NCBI GenBank assembly: GCA_902799385.1
Contig: CADCAK010000006.1
Location: 3,953 to 59,266, forward strand
DNA length: 55,314 bases
Direction of reading: 5' to 3'
Origin: an uncultured bacterium
GTDB taxonomy: Bacteria > Verrucomicrobiota > Kiritimatiellia > RFP12 > UBA1067
Part shown: positions 23,961 to 37,900 of the stretch, piece after piece
Layout of the letters: every line of letters begins with the position of its first letter
Numbering within the stretch: position 1 is the first letter of the stretch
Notes under the pieces: model-generated
Database searches by the model: none
Told to the model about the DNA's origin: nothing
The model's input: the letters and a program-made list of their open reading frames with translations, nothing else
Made by a program: the position numbers and the translations under genes

Positions 23961-24722
23961 ATGAATGTCCTCGTAACCGGCGCAAGTTCTGGAATCGGCG
24001 AGGCGCTTGCGATTGAATGCGCGAAGCGCGGCGACAGGCTTTTCCTCTGTGGGCGTGACCGTGCGCGGCTCGACGCCGTGGCAGACGCATGCCGCGCGGC
24101 CGGCGCGGTGGTTCGCGCCGACACGGTCGATGTGGCCGACGAGTCGGCGATGCGCGGCTGGATCAGGTCGTGCGACGCCGAGGCGCCGCTCGGGCGCGTC
24201 TTTGCGAATGCTGGGGTTGGGACGGGGGTCGAGGACGAGGCGAACGTCCGGCGCACCTTCGCGACAAACATCGGCGGCGTTGTCAATGCCGTCCTTCCGT
24301 CGATCGAGGCGTTCCGACGCCGTGGCGGCGGGCAGATCGCGATTACCGCCTCGATCGCGGGCTACGGCCCCTTGAAGAGCTGCCCCGCGTATTCCGCGAC
24401 GAAGGCCTGCGTCAAGACATGGGGGCTCGCCTTGCGCGGCATGCTGCGCCGCGAGGGGATAAAGGTGTCCGTCGTCTGCCCGGGGTTCGTCCGCTCGCGC
24501 ATCACGGAGAGGAACACGTGTCCAATGCCGTTTTTCATGGAGGCCGACAAGGCCGCCCGCATCATCCTGCGTCGCGTCGATCGCGACGTCGGCCTTGTCG
24601 CGTTTCCGTGGCCGATGCGCCTTGCCTCGTGGGTCCTGTCCGTCCTGCCGTTCCGGATGAACGAGTTTGTCAACCGCATGCTGCCCGAAAAGGTCGCCGC
24701 CGGGAGGCCGAAGGTGCTGTGA
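23961..24722 (+). CDS. Short-chain dehydrogenase/reductase
   Basis: A 253-residue classical SDR. The nucleotide-binding motif TGASSGIG is at residues 6-13, NAG follows in VFANAGVG, the catalytic Ser in ITASIAGYG, and Tyr144-x3-Lys148 in YSATK. The C-terminus (MRLASWVLSVLPF) is hydrophobic and may touch the membrane. The substrate is unknown; related proteins act on lipids or sugars. Its stop overlaps the GTG start of the phosphoesterase, so the two are co-expressed. The start is fixed by the promoter immediately upstream. Confidence 0.88.
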   Translation: MNVLVTGASSGIGEALAIECAKRGDRLFLCGRDRARLDAVADACRAAGAVVRADTVDVADESAMRGWIRSCDAEAPLGRVFANAGVGTGVEDEANVRRTFATNIGGVVNAVLPSIEAFRRRGGGQIAITASIAGYGPLKSCPAYSATKACVKTWGLALRGMLRREGIKVSVVCPGFVRSRITERNTCPMPFFMEADKAARIILRRVDRDVGLVAFPWPMRLASWVLSVLPFRMNEFVNRMLPEKVAAGRPKVL

Positions 24723-25804
24723 AGTACGCGGTTGTCTCAGACGTCCACGCCAACCTTGCGGCGTTCCGGAACGTCCTCGCAGATGCGCGGGCGTGCGGAG
24801 CGGAGAAGGTCGTCTGCCTTGGCGACGTGGTCGGCTACGGTCCGCTTCCTGCCGAGACGGTTGCGCTTGCGAGGGAGGAATGCGCCATAGTCCTCGCCGG
24901 GAACCACGACGACGCCGTTTCGGGGCGCGGCGACGCATCGACTTTTGTCGACCTTGCCAAGGAGGCCGTCGCACGCCATCGCGCCGTGCTGTCGGGTGAC
25001 GACTTGGCATGGCTGAGGTCGCTTCCCTACACATGCACGCTCGACGGGGCGGTGGCCGCGCACGGCGACGTATTCGATCCGCCGAAGTTCTACTACATCC
25101 TCGACGAAAAGGGCGCGGAGGCGAACTTCGCGAAGAGCGACGCGCGGCTCGTCTTCGTCGGCCACACGCACGAACCGGCGATTTTCCTGACCGGACGCTC
25201 CGGGGCGGTCTACAAGACGGCTCCGCAGGACTTCACCGTCGAGGACCACAAGCGGTACATCGTCAATCCCGGCTCGGTCGGCTATCCAAGGGACTCCGAA
25301 GGCCAGTGTTATTCGTCCTACGTCCTATACGACTCGGACGAGAGGACGGTCACGTTCCGCCGCCTGCCGTTCCAGGTCTCGAGCGTCATGCAGCGCGGAG
25401 AGGCGAAGAAGACCGTCGGGAAGCGCCTTGTCGCGGCAATCGTCGCCGGAGTCGCGCTCGTCGTTGCGATCGCGGTCTGGGCGCTCGCGCCGGAGGCCGC
25501 CGATGTCGTGGACGACCCTGCGCTCGTGGTGGCCGAAAAGTCGATGCCCATCGACCCCGACCTCAGGCATGTCAGCGTAAACATGGCGCTTGCCAGGGGT
25601 TCAGCCCCCGTCCAGATGCGAATCGTCTTCGAATCGCCATCTGGCGCCGTCGTCGGGGTGAGGTCGCTCACGGTGAAGCAGTCGTCGAAGAAGGGATACA
25701 GGATACCCGAAGGCACGGCGCGCGCCCGCTTCATTGCGCTGAAGGCGCAACGGGACGATTCTCCCGCCATATTGCTTTTCGCCCCGGCTGCCTCGGTCAA
25801 GTGA
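24719..25804 (+). CDS. Metallophosphoesterase with membrane-anchored C-terminal extension
   Basis: A 361-residue protein starting at GTG 24719 (KYAVVSDVHAN follows), overlapping the upstream stop by four bases. Residues 1-215 form a YfcE/MJ0936-like calcineurin phosphoesterase: SDVHAN, LGDVVGYGP, AGNHDDAV and VGHTHEP supply the metal ligands. A transmembrane helix (about 227-249, LVAAIVAGVALVVAIAVWAL) and a ~110-residue beta-rich tail follow, which the simple family lacks. The enzyme would face the cytoplasm and the tail the periplasm. It probably cleaves phosphodiesters or phosphoproteins; the substrate is unknown. Confidence 0.83.
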   Translation: MKYAVVSDVHANLAAFRNVLADARACGAEKVVCLGDVVGYGPLPAETVALAREECAIVLAGNHDDAVSGRGDASTFVDLAKEAVARHRAVLSGDDLAWLRSLPYTCTLDGAVAAHGDVFDPPKFYYILDEKGAEANFAKSDARLVFVGHTHEPAIFLTGRSGAVYKTAPQDFTVEDHKRYIVNPGSVGYPRDSEGQCYSSYVLYDSDERTVTFRRLPFQVSSVMQRGEAKKTVGKRLVAAIVAGVALVVAIAVWALAPEAADVVDDPALVVAEKSMPIDPDLRHVSVNMALARGSAPVQMRIVFESPSGAVVGVRSLTVKQSSKKGYRIPEGTARARFIALKAQRDDSPAILLFAPAASVK

Positions 25805-25872
25805 CTGCCATGGGGCCTTTATGCGTCCTTTCCCGCCTTGGGCTTCCGCTGGTTGAGCTGGCCGCCGCGTGC

Positions 25873-25901
25873 TTGTTGCCGAGGGCGAAATATGGTAACA
25901 T
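25873..25901 (+). promoter_or_regulatory. Putative promoter with -35 for transglycosylase-like gene
   Basis: TTGTTG at 25873-25878, a 17-base spacer, then TAACAT (25896-25901) preceded by TGG. It is one of the few promoters here with a plausible -35. Confidence 0.55.
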
Positions 25902-25940
25902 AGTGGAGTGGTACACATGGCGGAACAGGGAGTTCAAGAC

Positions 25941-30736
<4,796 letters not shown>

Positions 30737-30814
30737 CTTTCCGTCGATCGCGCGCGGGGCTACTACGCCGAGTCCCGTCCGTCCCGGCTGCCCAATGAGT
30801 GCCGCGCTGTCAGG

Positions 30815-30839
30815 GGTAGCGCTACCTTTGGCGAAAGGT
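30815..30839. other. Adjacent hairpins downstream of beta-galactosidase
   Basis: GGTAGCGCTACC is a perfect 12-bp palindrome and is followed by ACCTTT-GGCG-AAAGGT, a 6-bp stem sharing ACC. They lie in the otherwise empty 30737-30909 interval. No T-run follows, so it is not a standard terminator. Confidence 0.5.
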
Positions 30840-30909
30840 CCGGGGACCATGGAGAAGGGGCGGTGCGGTGAGAAAAATTCATTTTGATACGGCATTGTCC
30901 GCGAAGATA

Positions 30910-30918
30910 TGATATAAT
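30910..30918 (+). promoter_or_regulatory. Extended -10 promoter for G-tract leader ORF, predicted leaderless
   Basis: TGA-TATAAT (hexamer 30913-30918), 7 bases (ACGCGGC), then ATG 30926. The core TATAATACGCG-R-CATGAC recurs at 40597-40613. Confidence 0.7.
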
Positions 30919-30925
30919 ACGCGGC

Positions 30926-31030
30926 ATGACCACCTATCTCCATCATCGCGACGGGAGAGGCGTCGCCGTTAATGCGCGTAGGACGCGCGTGGCGCGCGCC
31001 GTCGCTAGGATAGGGGGGGGGGGGCTCTAA
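30926..31030 (+). CDS. Leaderless short ORF with 12-G run (candidate leader peptide)
   Basis: A 34-codon ORF starting MTTYLHHRDGRGVAVN, rich in Arg (RRTRVARAVARI) and ending with four GGG codons then Leu-stop. The G run is 31013-31024, an exact 12-mer. In the present length translation stops at 31028-31030. If one G were lost, the frame would stay open to a TGA at 31227-31229 that overlaps the ATG of the next gene. If one G were gained, it would stay open to a TAA at 31198-31200. An attenuator-like hairpin lies within that extension. No database family is recognised. Coding status is supported by the promoter spacing only and is uncertain. Confidence 0.5.
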   Translation: MTTYLHHRDGRGVAVNARRTRVARAVARIGGGGL

Positions 31031-31081
31031 GCAGAGAACGCGCGTTAGCGGCTCTCCAAGCGGTCATATACGCGATTTCAG

Positions 31082-31120
31082 ACGACGGGTGGCATCCAAG
31101 GATGCTTCGCCCGTCGTTTT
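31082..31120 (+). terminator. Attenuator-like hairpin upstream of FAD/GH97 gene
   Basis: Outer stem ACGACGGG (31082-31089) / CCCGTCGT (31110-31117) and inner stem GCATCC / GGATGC are followed by TTTT and a T-rich stretch. It lies between the G-tract ORF and the start codon at 31226. Confidence 0.7.
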
Positions 31121-31210
31121 GCTTTCTTGTACATACAAATCTGAAAGCCATTTCTACTTTGTTGGAATCCGTCACCGTGCTGGAGGCGGACACAGTCTAA
31201 CAAGCAACTC

Positions 31211-31270
31211 AAAGGAACAACAAACATGAAGACACCAACAAAACGGGCGACGCGCCGTCTTGCTGCGTCA
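31211..31270. repeat. Ribosome-site/signal-peptide cassette, copy 1
   Basis: 60 bp, with about two differences from 34916-34975. It covers AAAGGAACAACAA, the start codon and the first 15 codons (MKTPTKRATRRLAAS). Confidence 0.95.
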
Positions 31271-34200
31271 GCTGCGCTTGCCATTTCCATGAGTTGTGCG
31301 TATTCCGCCGAGACGACGTGCGACATCGTTATCTACGGCTCAAGCCCCGCTGCGATTTCTGCGGCGGTGCAGGCGAAGCGCATGGGCAGGTCTGCCGTGA
31401 TCGTCTCGCCCGAGACGCGCATCGGCGGACTCACGACGGGCGGCCTCGGACAGACAGACATCGGCAACAAGTCCGCGTTTGGCGGCATTGCGCTCGAGTT
31501 CTACCGCGACATCGCCAAGTGGTACGCCGACCCAGCGCACTGGACACGCCAGACGTCTGCGGAATACCGTCCCAGCGGCCAGACCGCAGGCACCATGGGC
31601 GCGGACTCGATGTGGACGTTTGAGCCGTCCGCCGCGCTTGCGATTCTTGAAGTATGGGAGAAGCGCGACAAGCTCGACATCAGGCGCGGTGAATGGCTCG
31701 ACCGCGAGAAGGGCGTCGTGAAACAGGACGGACGCATTGTCACATTCAAGACTCTTTCCGGCAATGTCTATCGCGGCAAGGTCTTCATCGACGCGACCTA
31801 CGAAGGCGACCTAATGGCGGCGGCGGGCGTTTCCTACACCGTTGGACGCGAAGCGAACAGCGTCTACGGCGAGACAATCAGCGGTGTCCAGTTCCGCGAG
31901 GCGAAATTCCACCAACTGAAGTGGTACGTAAGCCCATACGTGGTGGAGGGTGATCCAAACAGCGGACTTCTCCCAGGAATCGAGCCGTTCAACCCGAACG
32001 AAAAGGACGGCGACGGCGACAAGCGCGTGCAGGCGTACAACTTCCGCATGTGCCTCACCGACGACCCGGAGAACCTCATTCCGTTCAAGAAGCCCGCGAA
32101 CTACGACGAGCGTGAATACGAGCTTCTCTTCCGCAACTTCGCGAAGGGCGAGTCAGCAATCCCGTGGATCAACTCGAAGATGCCGAACTGCAAGACCGAC
32201 ACGAATAACAAGTTGGGCTTCTCGACTGATTTCATCGGGCGCAACTACGAGTGGCCCGAGGCGACATACGAACGCCGCGCCGAAATCTTTAAGCAGCATC
32301 TCGACTATCAGCAGGGGCTAATGTGGACGCTTGCCAACCACGAGCGCATCCCTGAGAAGATCCGCAAAGAGGTGTCGCGCTGGGGAACTTGCAAGGACGA
32401 GTTCAAGGACGGCCCGGGCGACGGATGGCAGAGCCAGCTTTACGTCCGCGAGGCGCGGCGAATGGTCGGCGACTACGTGATGACCGAGCACGAGTGCCGC
32501 GGTGACCGCACAGCGCCGCATCCCGTCGCGATGGGCGCATACACGATGGACTCGCATAACGTCCGCCGCGTCGTCACGGAAAGGGGCAACACCAAGAACG
32601 AGGGCGATGTGGAGGATAGCCGCCGCTACAGCGCATGGGGGCCTGATGCTGCAAAGCGCGCCAAGGGCGGCAGGATGAAGCCCTACGGCATCGACTACGG
32701 CGCAATCACGCCGAAGCGCGGCGAATGCGCCAATCTGCTCGTGCCCGTCTGCCTCTCCGCCTCGCACATGGCCTTCGGCTCAATCCGCATGGAGCCGGTC
32801 TTCTTCGCGCTTGGACAGGCCGCCGGAACCGCCGCGTCGATGTCTGTCGCGAATGGCGCCGCCGTTCAGGATGTGCCCTACGCGGAACTGCGCGAGCGCC
32901 TCCTTGCCGACGGGCAGGTGGTAAGCCATGAAAAATCCGCATCGGCGCTCATCCCCGCGCCGCGAGAGATGACGCTTGTGAACTCTGCCGTTTCTCCCGA
33001 CGGGAAGAACGAGATGCGGCTTTATTCCAATCCACTCGCCTACGAGGTCATGCGTGATGGAGTTGTCGTTGTCGCCAAGACCGAAATCGGGCTTAAGATG
33101 AACGGCAAGTGCGTCAAGGAAGGAGTCACGAAACCTTGCGCCGTGTGCCCTGCGAAGTTCAGCGGCTTTGCGCCGACGTCGGTCTACAAGAAGGGCAAGC
33201 TCGATCTCTCGGGAAATGAAACTTTGATAGACTTTGGCGATTGGGCTGTTCGTCTCGCCGCGCGCAACGATGGCGTCGCCTACCGCTTCGAGACTAAGAA
33301 GTCGGGCATCGTAGACTGCGAGAAGGCAGACATAACGCTTCCAAAGGGCGCTCGCTGCTGGTTTAACCGCACAGTTCGCGGTACGCTCGGCTGCGAGGGG
33401 AAGATGCCCGAGTTTGCTGATGCGTCCGCACTCAAGACCGACGCCGGCAAGGCGATCTATCTCCCGTTCGTATACTCAACCGGGGTCAATGGCAAGACCG
33501 TCGCCGTCGTTGACGCCGATCTCCACGACTATCCGATCTGGAACTTTGGCGACATAGAGCAGACCGAGGGCGGCACAAAGATCAAGTCGCTCTTCGCCAA
33601 GTACCCTAAGACGACCGAGCGCGTCGGCGGCTGGGGCAAGAAACCGGAAGAAAAAGGCCTTGCGAAGGGCGGCCGCTGGGTGACGGTCAAGGAGACGGAG
33701 GACTTCATCGCCAAGGCCGATGCGCCGCGTGCGTTCCCCTGGCGCGCCTTCGCGCTCGCCGACGCGCCTTCCAAGCTTTGCGAGGCAGACATCTTCTATG
33801 CGCTCGCGACGCCTGCCGCGAAAGGCGCCGACTTCTCCTGGGTGAAGCCAGGCAAGGTCGCGTGGGACTGGTGGAGTAACTTTGACAACGGCAAGGGCTG
33901 CACGACCAAGACCTACGTCCGTTTCATCGACTTCGCCGCGAAGAACGGCGTCGAATACGTAATCTTCGACGAGGGCTGGAGCGCCAGGCTCGACATCTGG
34001 AGGTACAGCCCGAAAGTCGATGTTCCCTACCTTATCGACTATGCGAACAAGAAGGGCGTCGGGATCATCCTCTGGATGGCGTGGGCGCAGGTGTACGGCG
34101 AGGAAGAGAAAGTCGCCGAGCACTTCTCGAAGCTCGGCGCAAAGGGCTTCAAGGTGGACTTCATGGACCGCGGCGACGCGGAGATTGCGAACTTCATTGA

Positions 34201-34909
34201 GAAGTTCGCCGCTGCTTGCGCGAAGCACAGGATGCTCATCGACTACCACGGCTCGTATCGCCCTGTCGGCCTCCAGCGCACATACCCGAATGTCCTCACC
34301 TTCGAGGGCATCCACGGGCTTGAGCAGATGAAGTGGGGCAAGAAGGACAAGGACATGTGCTACAACGACGTCGCATGCTTCTTTATCCGCATGACCGCCG
34401 GCCCGATGGACTATACGCCCGGCGCGATGGACAACTACAAGATCGGCGACTACAGGGGCAACGGCACGAATCCCGGCTCGGTCGGGACGCGCTGCCACCA
34501 GATGGCGCTAATGGCGCTCTACGAGTCGCCGCTCCAGATGCTGAGCGACTCGCCGACGAAGTACGAGAAGAACATGGAGTGCTTCGCGTTCATGGCGAAG
34601 ACGCCCGTCGTCTGGGACGATACCATTGGCTTGGGCGGCTGCCCCGAGTCGTTCGCGGCGGTTGCAAGGAAGGCCAAGGACGGCTCGTGGTACGCGGCCG
34701 GAATCACGAACAAGGAAGCGTGCGACTTCGCGTTCAAGACATGCTTCTTGGGCGATGGCGAGTGGAAGGCCGAAATCTTCCGCGACGCGGACGATGCTGG
34801 CGAAAACCCGACGAAGTACATCCACGAGACGACGGCTGTCAAGGCAGGCGAAGAGCTCTCTTTCCACATGGCCTCGGGAGGTGGCTTCATCATCAAGTTC
34901 TCAAAGTAA
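31226..34909 (+). CDS. Secreted FAD-dependent oxidoreductase / GH97 glycosidase fusion
   Basis: A 1,227-residue protein. A Tat/Sec-like basic signal (MKTPTKRATRRLAASAALAI) is followed by a large FAD-dependent oxidoreductase domain, residues ~32-565: dinucleotide-binding IYGSSPAAISAAVQAKRMG, then RIGGLTTGGLGQTD, and a C-terminal FAD contact region near FALGQAAGTAASM. Residues ~580-1227 match family GH97: an N-terminal beta domain, VAWDWWSNFDNG, VEYVIFDEGWS, candidate retaining nucleophile Asp978 in FKVDFMDRGD, and TAGPMDYTPGAM. GH97 enzymes are alpha-glucosidases or alpha-galactosidases; an Asp here fits the retaining alpha-galactosidase type. The oxidoreductase partner is rarely linked to GH97 as far as I know, and its substrate is unknown. 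Confidence 0.87.
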   Translation: MKTPTKRATRRLAASAALAISMSCAYSAETTCDIVIYGSSPAAISAAVQAKRMGRSAVIVSPETRIGGLTTGGLGQTDIGNKSAFGGIALEFYRDIAKWYADPAHWTRQTSAEYRPSGQTAGTMGADSMWTFEPSAALAILEVWEKRDKLDIRRGEWLDREKGVVKQDGRIVTFKTLSGNVYRGKVFIDATYEGDLMAAAGVSYTVGREANSVYGETISGVQFREAKFHQLKWYVSPYVVEGDPNSGLLPGIEPFNPNEKDGDGDKRVQAYNFRMCLTDDPENLIPFKKPANYDEREYELLFRNFAKGESAIPWINSKMPNCKTDTNNKLGFSTDFIGRNYEWPEATYERRAEIFKQHLDYQQGLMWTLANHERIPEKIRKEVSRWGTCKDEFKDGPGDGWQSQLYVREARRMVGDYVMTEHECRGDRTAPHPVAMGAYTMDSHNVRRVVTERGNTKNEGDVEDSRRYSAWGPDAAKRAKGGRMKPYGIDYGAITPKRGECANLLVPVCLSASHMAFGSIRMEPVFFALGQAAGTAASMSVANGAAVQDVPYAELRERLLADGQVVSHEKSASALIPAPREMTLVNSAVSPDGKNEMRLYSNPLAYEVMRDGVVVVAKTEIGLKMNGKCVKEGVTKPCAVCPAKFSGFAPTSVYKKGKLDLSGNETLIDFGDWAVRLAARNDGVAYRFETKKSGIVDCEKADITLPKGARCWFNRTVRGTLGCEGKMPEFADASALKTDAGKAIYLPFVYSTGVNGKTVAVVDADLHDYPIWNFGDIEQTEGGTKIKSLFAKYPKTTERVGGWGKKPEEKGLAKGGRWVTVKETEDFIAKADAPRAFPWRAFALADAPSKLCEADIFYALATPAAKGADFSWVKPGKVAWDWWSNFDNGKGCTTKTYVRFIDFAAKNGVEYVIFDEGWSARLDIWRYSPKVDVPYLIDYANKKGVGIILWMAWAQVYGEEEKVAEHFSKLGAKGFKVDFMDRGDAEIANFIEKFAAACAKHRMLIDYHGSYRPVGLQRTYPNVLTFEGIHGLEQMKWGKKDKDMCYNDVACFFIRMTAGPMDYTPGAMDNYKIGDYRGNGTNPGSVGTRCHQMALMALYESPLQMLSDSPTKYEKNMECFAFMAKTPVVWDDTIGLGGCPESFAAVARKAKDGSWYAAGITNKEACDFAFKTCFLGDGEWKAEIFRDADDAGENPTKYIHETTAVKAGEELSFHMASGGGFIIKFSK

Positions 34910-34915
34910 CATGAA

Positions 34916-34975
34916 AAAGGAACAACAACCATGAAAACACCAACAAAACGGGCGACGCGCCGTCTTGCTGCGTCA
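34916..34975. repeat. Ribosome-site/signal-peptide cassette, copy 2
   Basis: Second copy of the 60-bp module described at 31211-31270. The downstream coding sequence is unrelated to that of copy 1. Confidence 0.95.
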
Positions 34976-37900
34976 ATCGCAATCGCCACTGCACTGGCAG
35001 CGTCCAGCACATGGGCGGGGGATCGCACAATCAGCGAGAACTACACGCTGACAGACTACGAGACTGTCGATGGCGTTCTCACAGTCGCGAGCGGTGTGAC
35101 GGTCGATCTCAAGGGATACCACCTCACAGTGCAGGGACTTGCCGGAGACGGTACGATCACCAACAGCGCGAACTACAGTTCCGACCTGACTTCGCCGGAT
35201 ACGACCCAGACGCATGTGACGTGGGTTACGAAATTCGGCACTGGCAACGATGTCGCCAACGGCAACCTCAGGGACAACACCACCACGCCGCGCAATCTTT
35301 TCAACGACTCCGAGCTGGTTGCAGAAACGAATGACAACGACAAGAGAATACTTGTTGAGAAAGCAAATCTGCCGCTTGCAGTTACATACGACTTCGGCGA
35401 GGGCGAGCAAAAGAAAGTCGGCAAGTACAGATTGTATATGACACGTAACAGCACAAAGACCAAATACTATAGCAGAGGGCCGAAGGCGTGGACGTTTGAG
35501 GGGTCGAACGACAATGCAACATGGACATCGCTCGATTCAAAGTCCGACATTACATGGGCGGCATACAATGCCAGTTCCAATCCATATAAAGAAGAATACG
35601 TTATCGGCAACGAAGCTTCGTACCGTTACTATCGCATCACATTCACGTCGTCGAACGACGGCTCTTTTTTGGAACTGAACCGCCTGGAATACTTCTCTTC
35701 CCCAGAACTGCACGTTGCGGTTGCAGCGGGCGAATCCGTCACTAACTCCACTGTCGCCATCGCGGGCAGCGTCAAGGTCGTGAAGGATGGCGAGGGCGAG
35801 TTTGCAATGGCGAAGGACGAGACCTACACTGGCGGCACCGTTCTTGCGGAGGGAACGCTTGCGCTCACCGGCACGGTGGGTTCGTTCGACTGGTCGAAGT
35901 TCACGTTCGGCACGGACGCGTCGAAGCCCGTTACCCTGCGTGTCGGCGAAGGCGCAACGCTCTCCCCAAGTGCCACGATGTCGATTGGCACCGTCGCCGG
36001 CTGCTCTTCCAAGCTCGTCGTGGACGGCGGCACGGTAAGCGCGGCCGCCATGCATATCGGCGAGAGTTCTGGCAGTGTCGGCCTTGTTGAGGTCAACGGC
36101 GGAACCTTGAGTGTTCCAAACGATATCTATATGGGCTTCGCTGACAACTCCACGGCAACACTGACGATAAATGGGGGCACGGTCGAAGTCGGTTCCAGCT
36201 ACCAGTTGTTTTCTGCTAATGCAAGCGGCAGCCATGGCACGATAAACCTCAACGGTGGCATCCTTATGACGAGACGTATTGCCCATTACAGGGGGAGCTG
36301 CACCATCAATTTCAACGGCGGAACGCTTCAGGCGAATGCCGGAAATGCAGATTTCATCAAGAGCGGCACTACGGTCAATGTCGGCGCGGACGGCGGCACG
36401 ATCGACAGTGGCAATTTCGCAGTCTTGGCCAATGCGCCCATCGTCGGCACTGGCGCGATGACGTTCAAGGGCGGCGGTTCAATTACGCTCGGCGACGTAC
36501 CGGCATATACCGGTGGAACGGTTGTCGAGGCGGGAACGACTCTCAAACTCTCGGCGGCGGCTATGACTGCGCTTGCAGCCAATCCTGTTGCGATGAACAT
36601 TCCCGTCGGCGGCGCTGCGGACGGCACTGTGGTGTTTGAAGTGACGGACAGCGACACGTTCACCCAAGCCGAGGTCGATGCAATGGGCGTCACGGGGACA
36701 GATGCGAGCCGCTACGCTCTTGCGCTTGCCGAGGGCGGCACGAAGGTCGTAGTTGTCGATACGTATGCTGGCGAATACGTGTGGAACGGCGGCTCGTCCG
36801 GCGCATCGTGGAAGGCCTCAGGCAACTGGTCGAAGAATGGCGCACCCGGCAACTGGTACGACTCCACGCGGGCGGTCTTCGAGCATGACGGCGACGCGGC
36901 ATCGGTCGATTCTGCCGTCACGGCGGCTTCCGTCACGTTCCGCGCCGATGCAACCGTCTCCGGCTCTGCGGCACTGGCCGCCTCCGAGATTGTCGTGTCG
37001 AACGGCGTTTCGGCGACTGTCTCCGCGCCCACGGCCGGCGTGATTGAAAAGACTGGGCCAGGCACTCTGACGCTTTCGCAAGACCGTACGGATGCGGCGA
37101 CTACGCTTTCCGAAGGAACGCTTGCGCTTGCGGGCACGGCTGCGCTCGACTGGTCGAAGTTTACGTTCGGAACGGACGCGTCGAAGCCCGTCACGCTGCG
37201 AATCGGCGAAACTGCAACGCTCGCCAACATCCCAAGCGGTGAAAACGAGTGGCATCTCGGGACCGTGGCGACTTCCACCGTGTACAAGGCCGGGGGCGAC
37301 TGGAGTCTCTCCGGCAGCAAATTCTCCCTTGGCGCACCTGGTGCACTTGCATCGTTCTACCACGAAGGCGGCACGATCACGACGGCAAGCCGGTTTGCCA
37401 TAGGCGACGCTTTAGGTCGCGGCTACTTTGAAATCAGCGGAGGAACCATCAAGACGACAGGTGGCGATACAGGCAGAAGGACGTTGATTGGCAACACTGC
37501 GGAAGGAACGATGGTTGTCAAGAGCGGTGGCAACCTTGTTGTCGAGAACAATGGTCTGTTCGTAGGTGTCAGTCAGGGAGGCGTCGGCGTTCTGACCGTC
37601 GATAACGGCGGCACGGTCTCGGTGGCCAGTTCGGTTGTATTCAACCTCAATAGCGCCGATTCCTCCGGCACTGTCAATCTCAAGAGCGGCGGCGTTTTGT
37701 CCGCCCATAGAATGTATCGTAACATAGACGGATTGGCGACGTTCAACTTCGACGGTGGCACGCTTGTCATCACCGGCAACAACGCGGCTGACAAGCTCTT
37801 TTCAAAACAGGACGGTAGCGGCGTGGTGACGGTCACGGTGAGCGAGAACGGCGGCACGATCGACAACGGCGGCAATGCAAACAGCTCGGCGATTGCCAAT

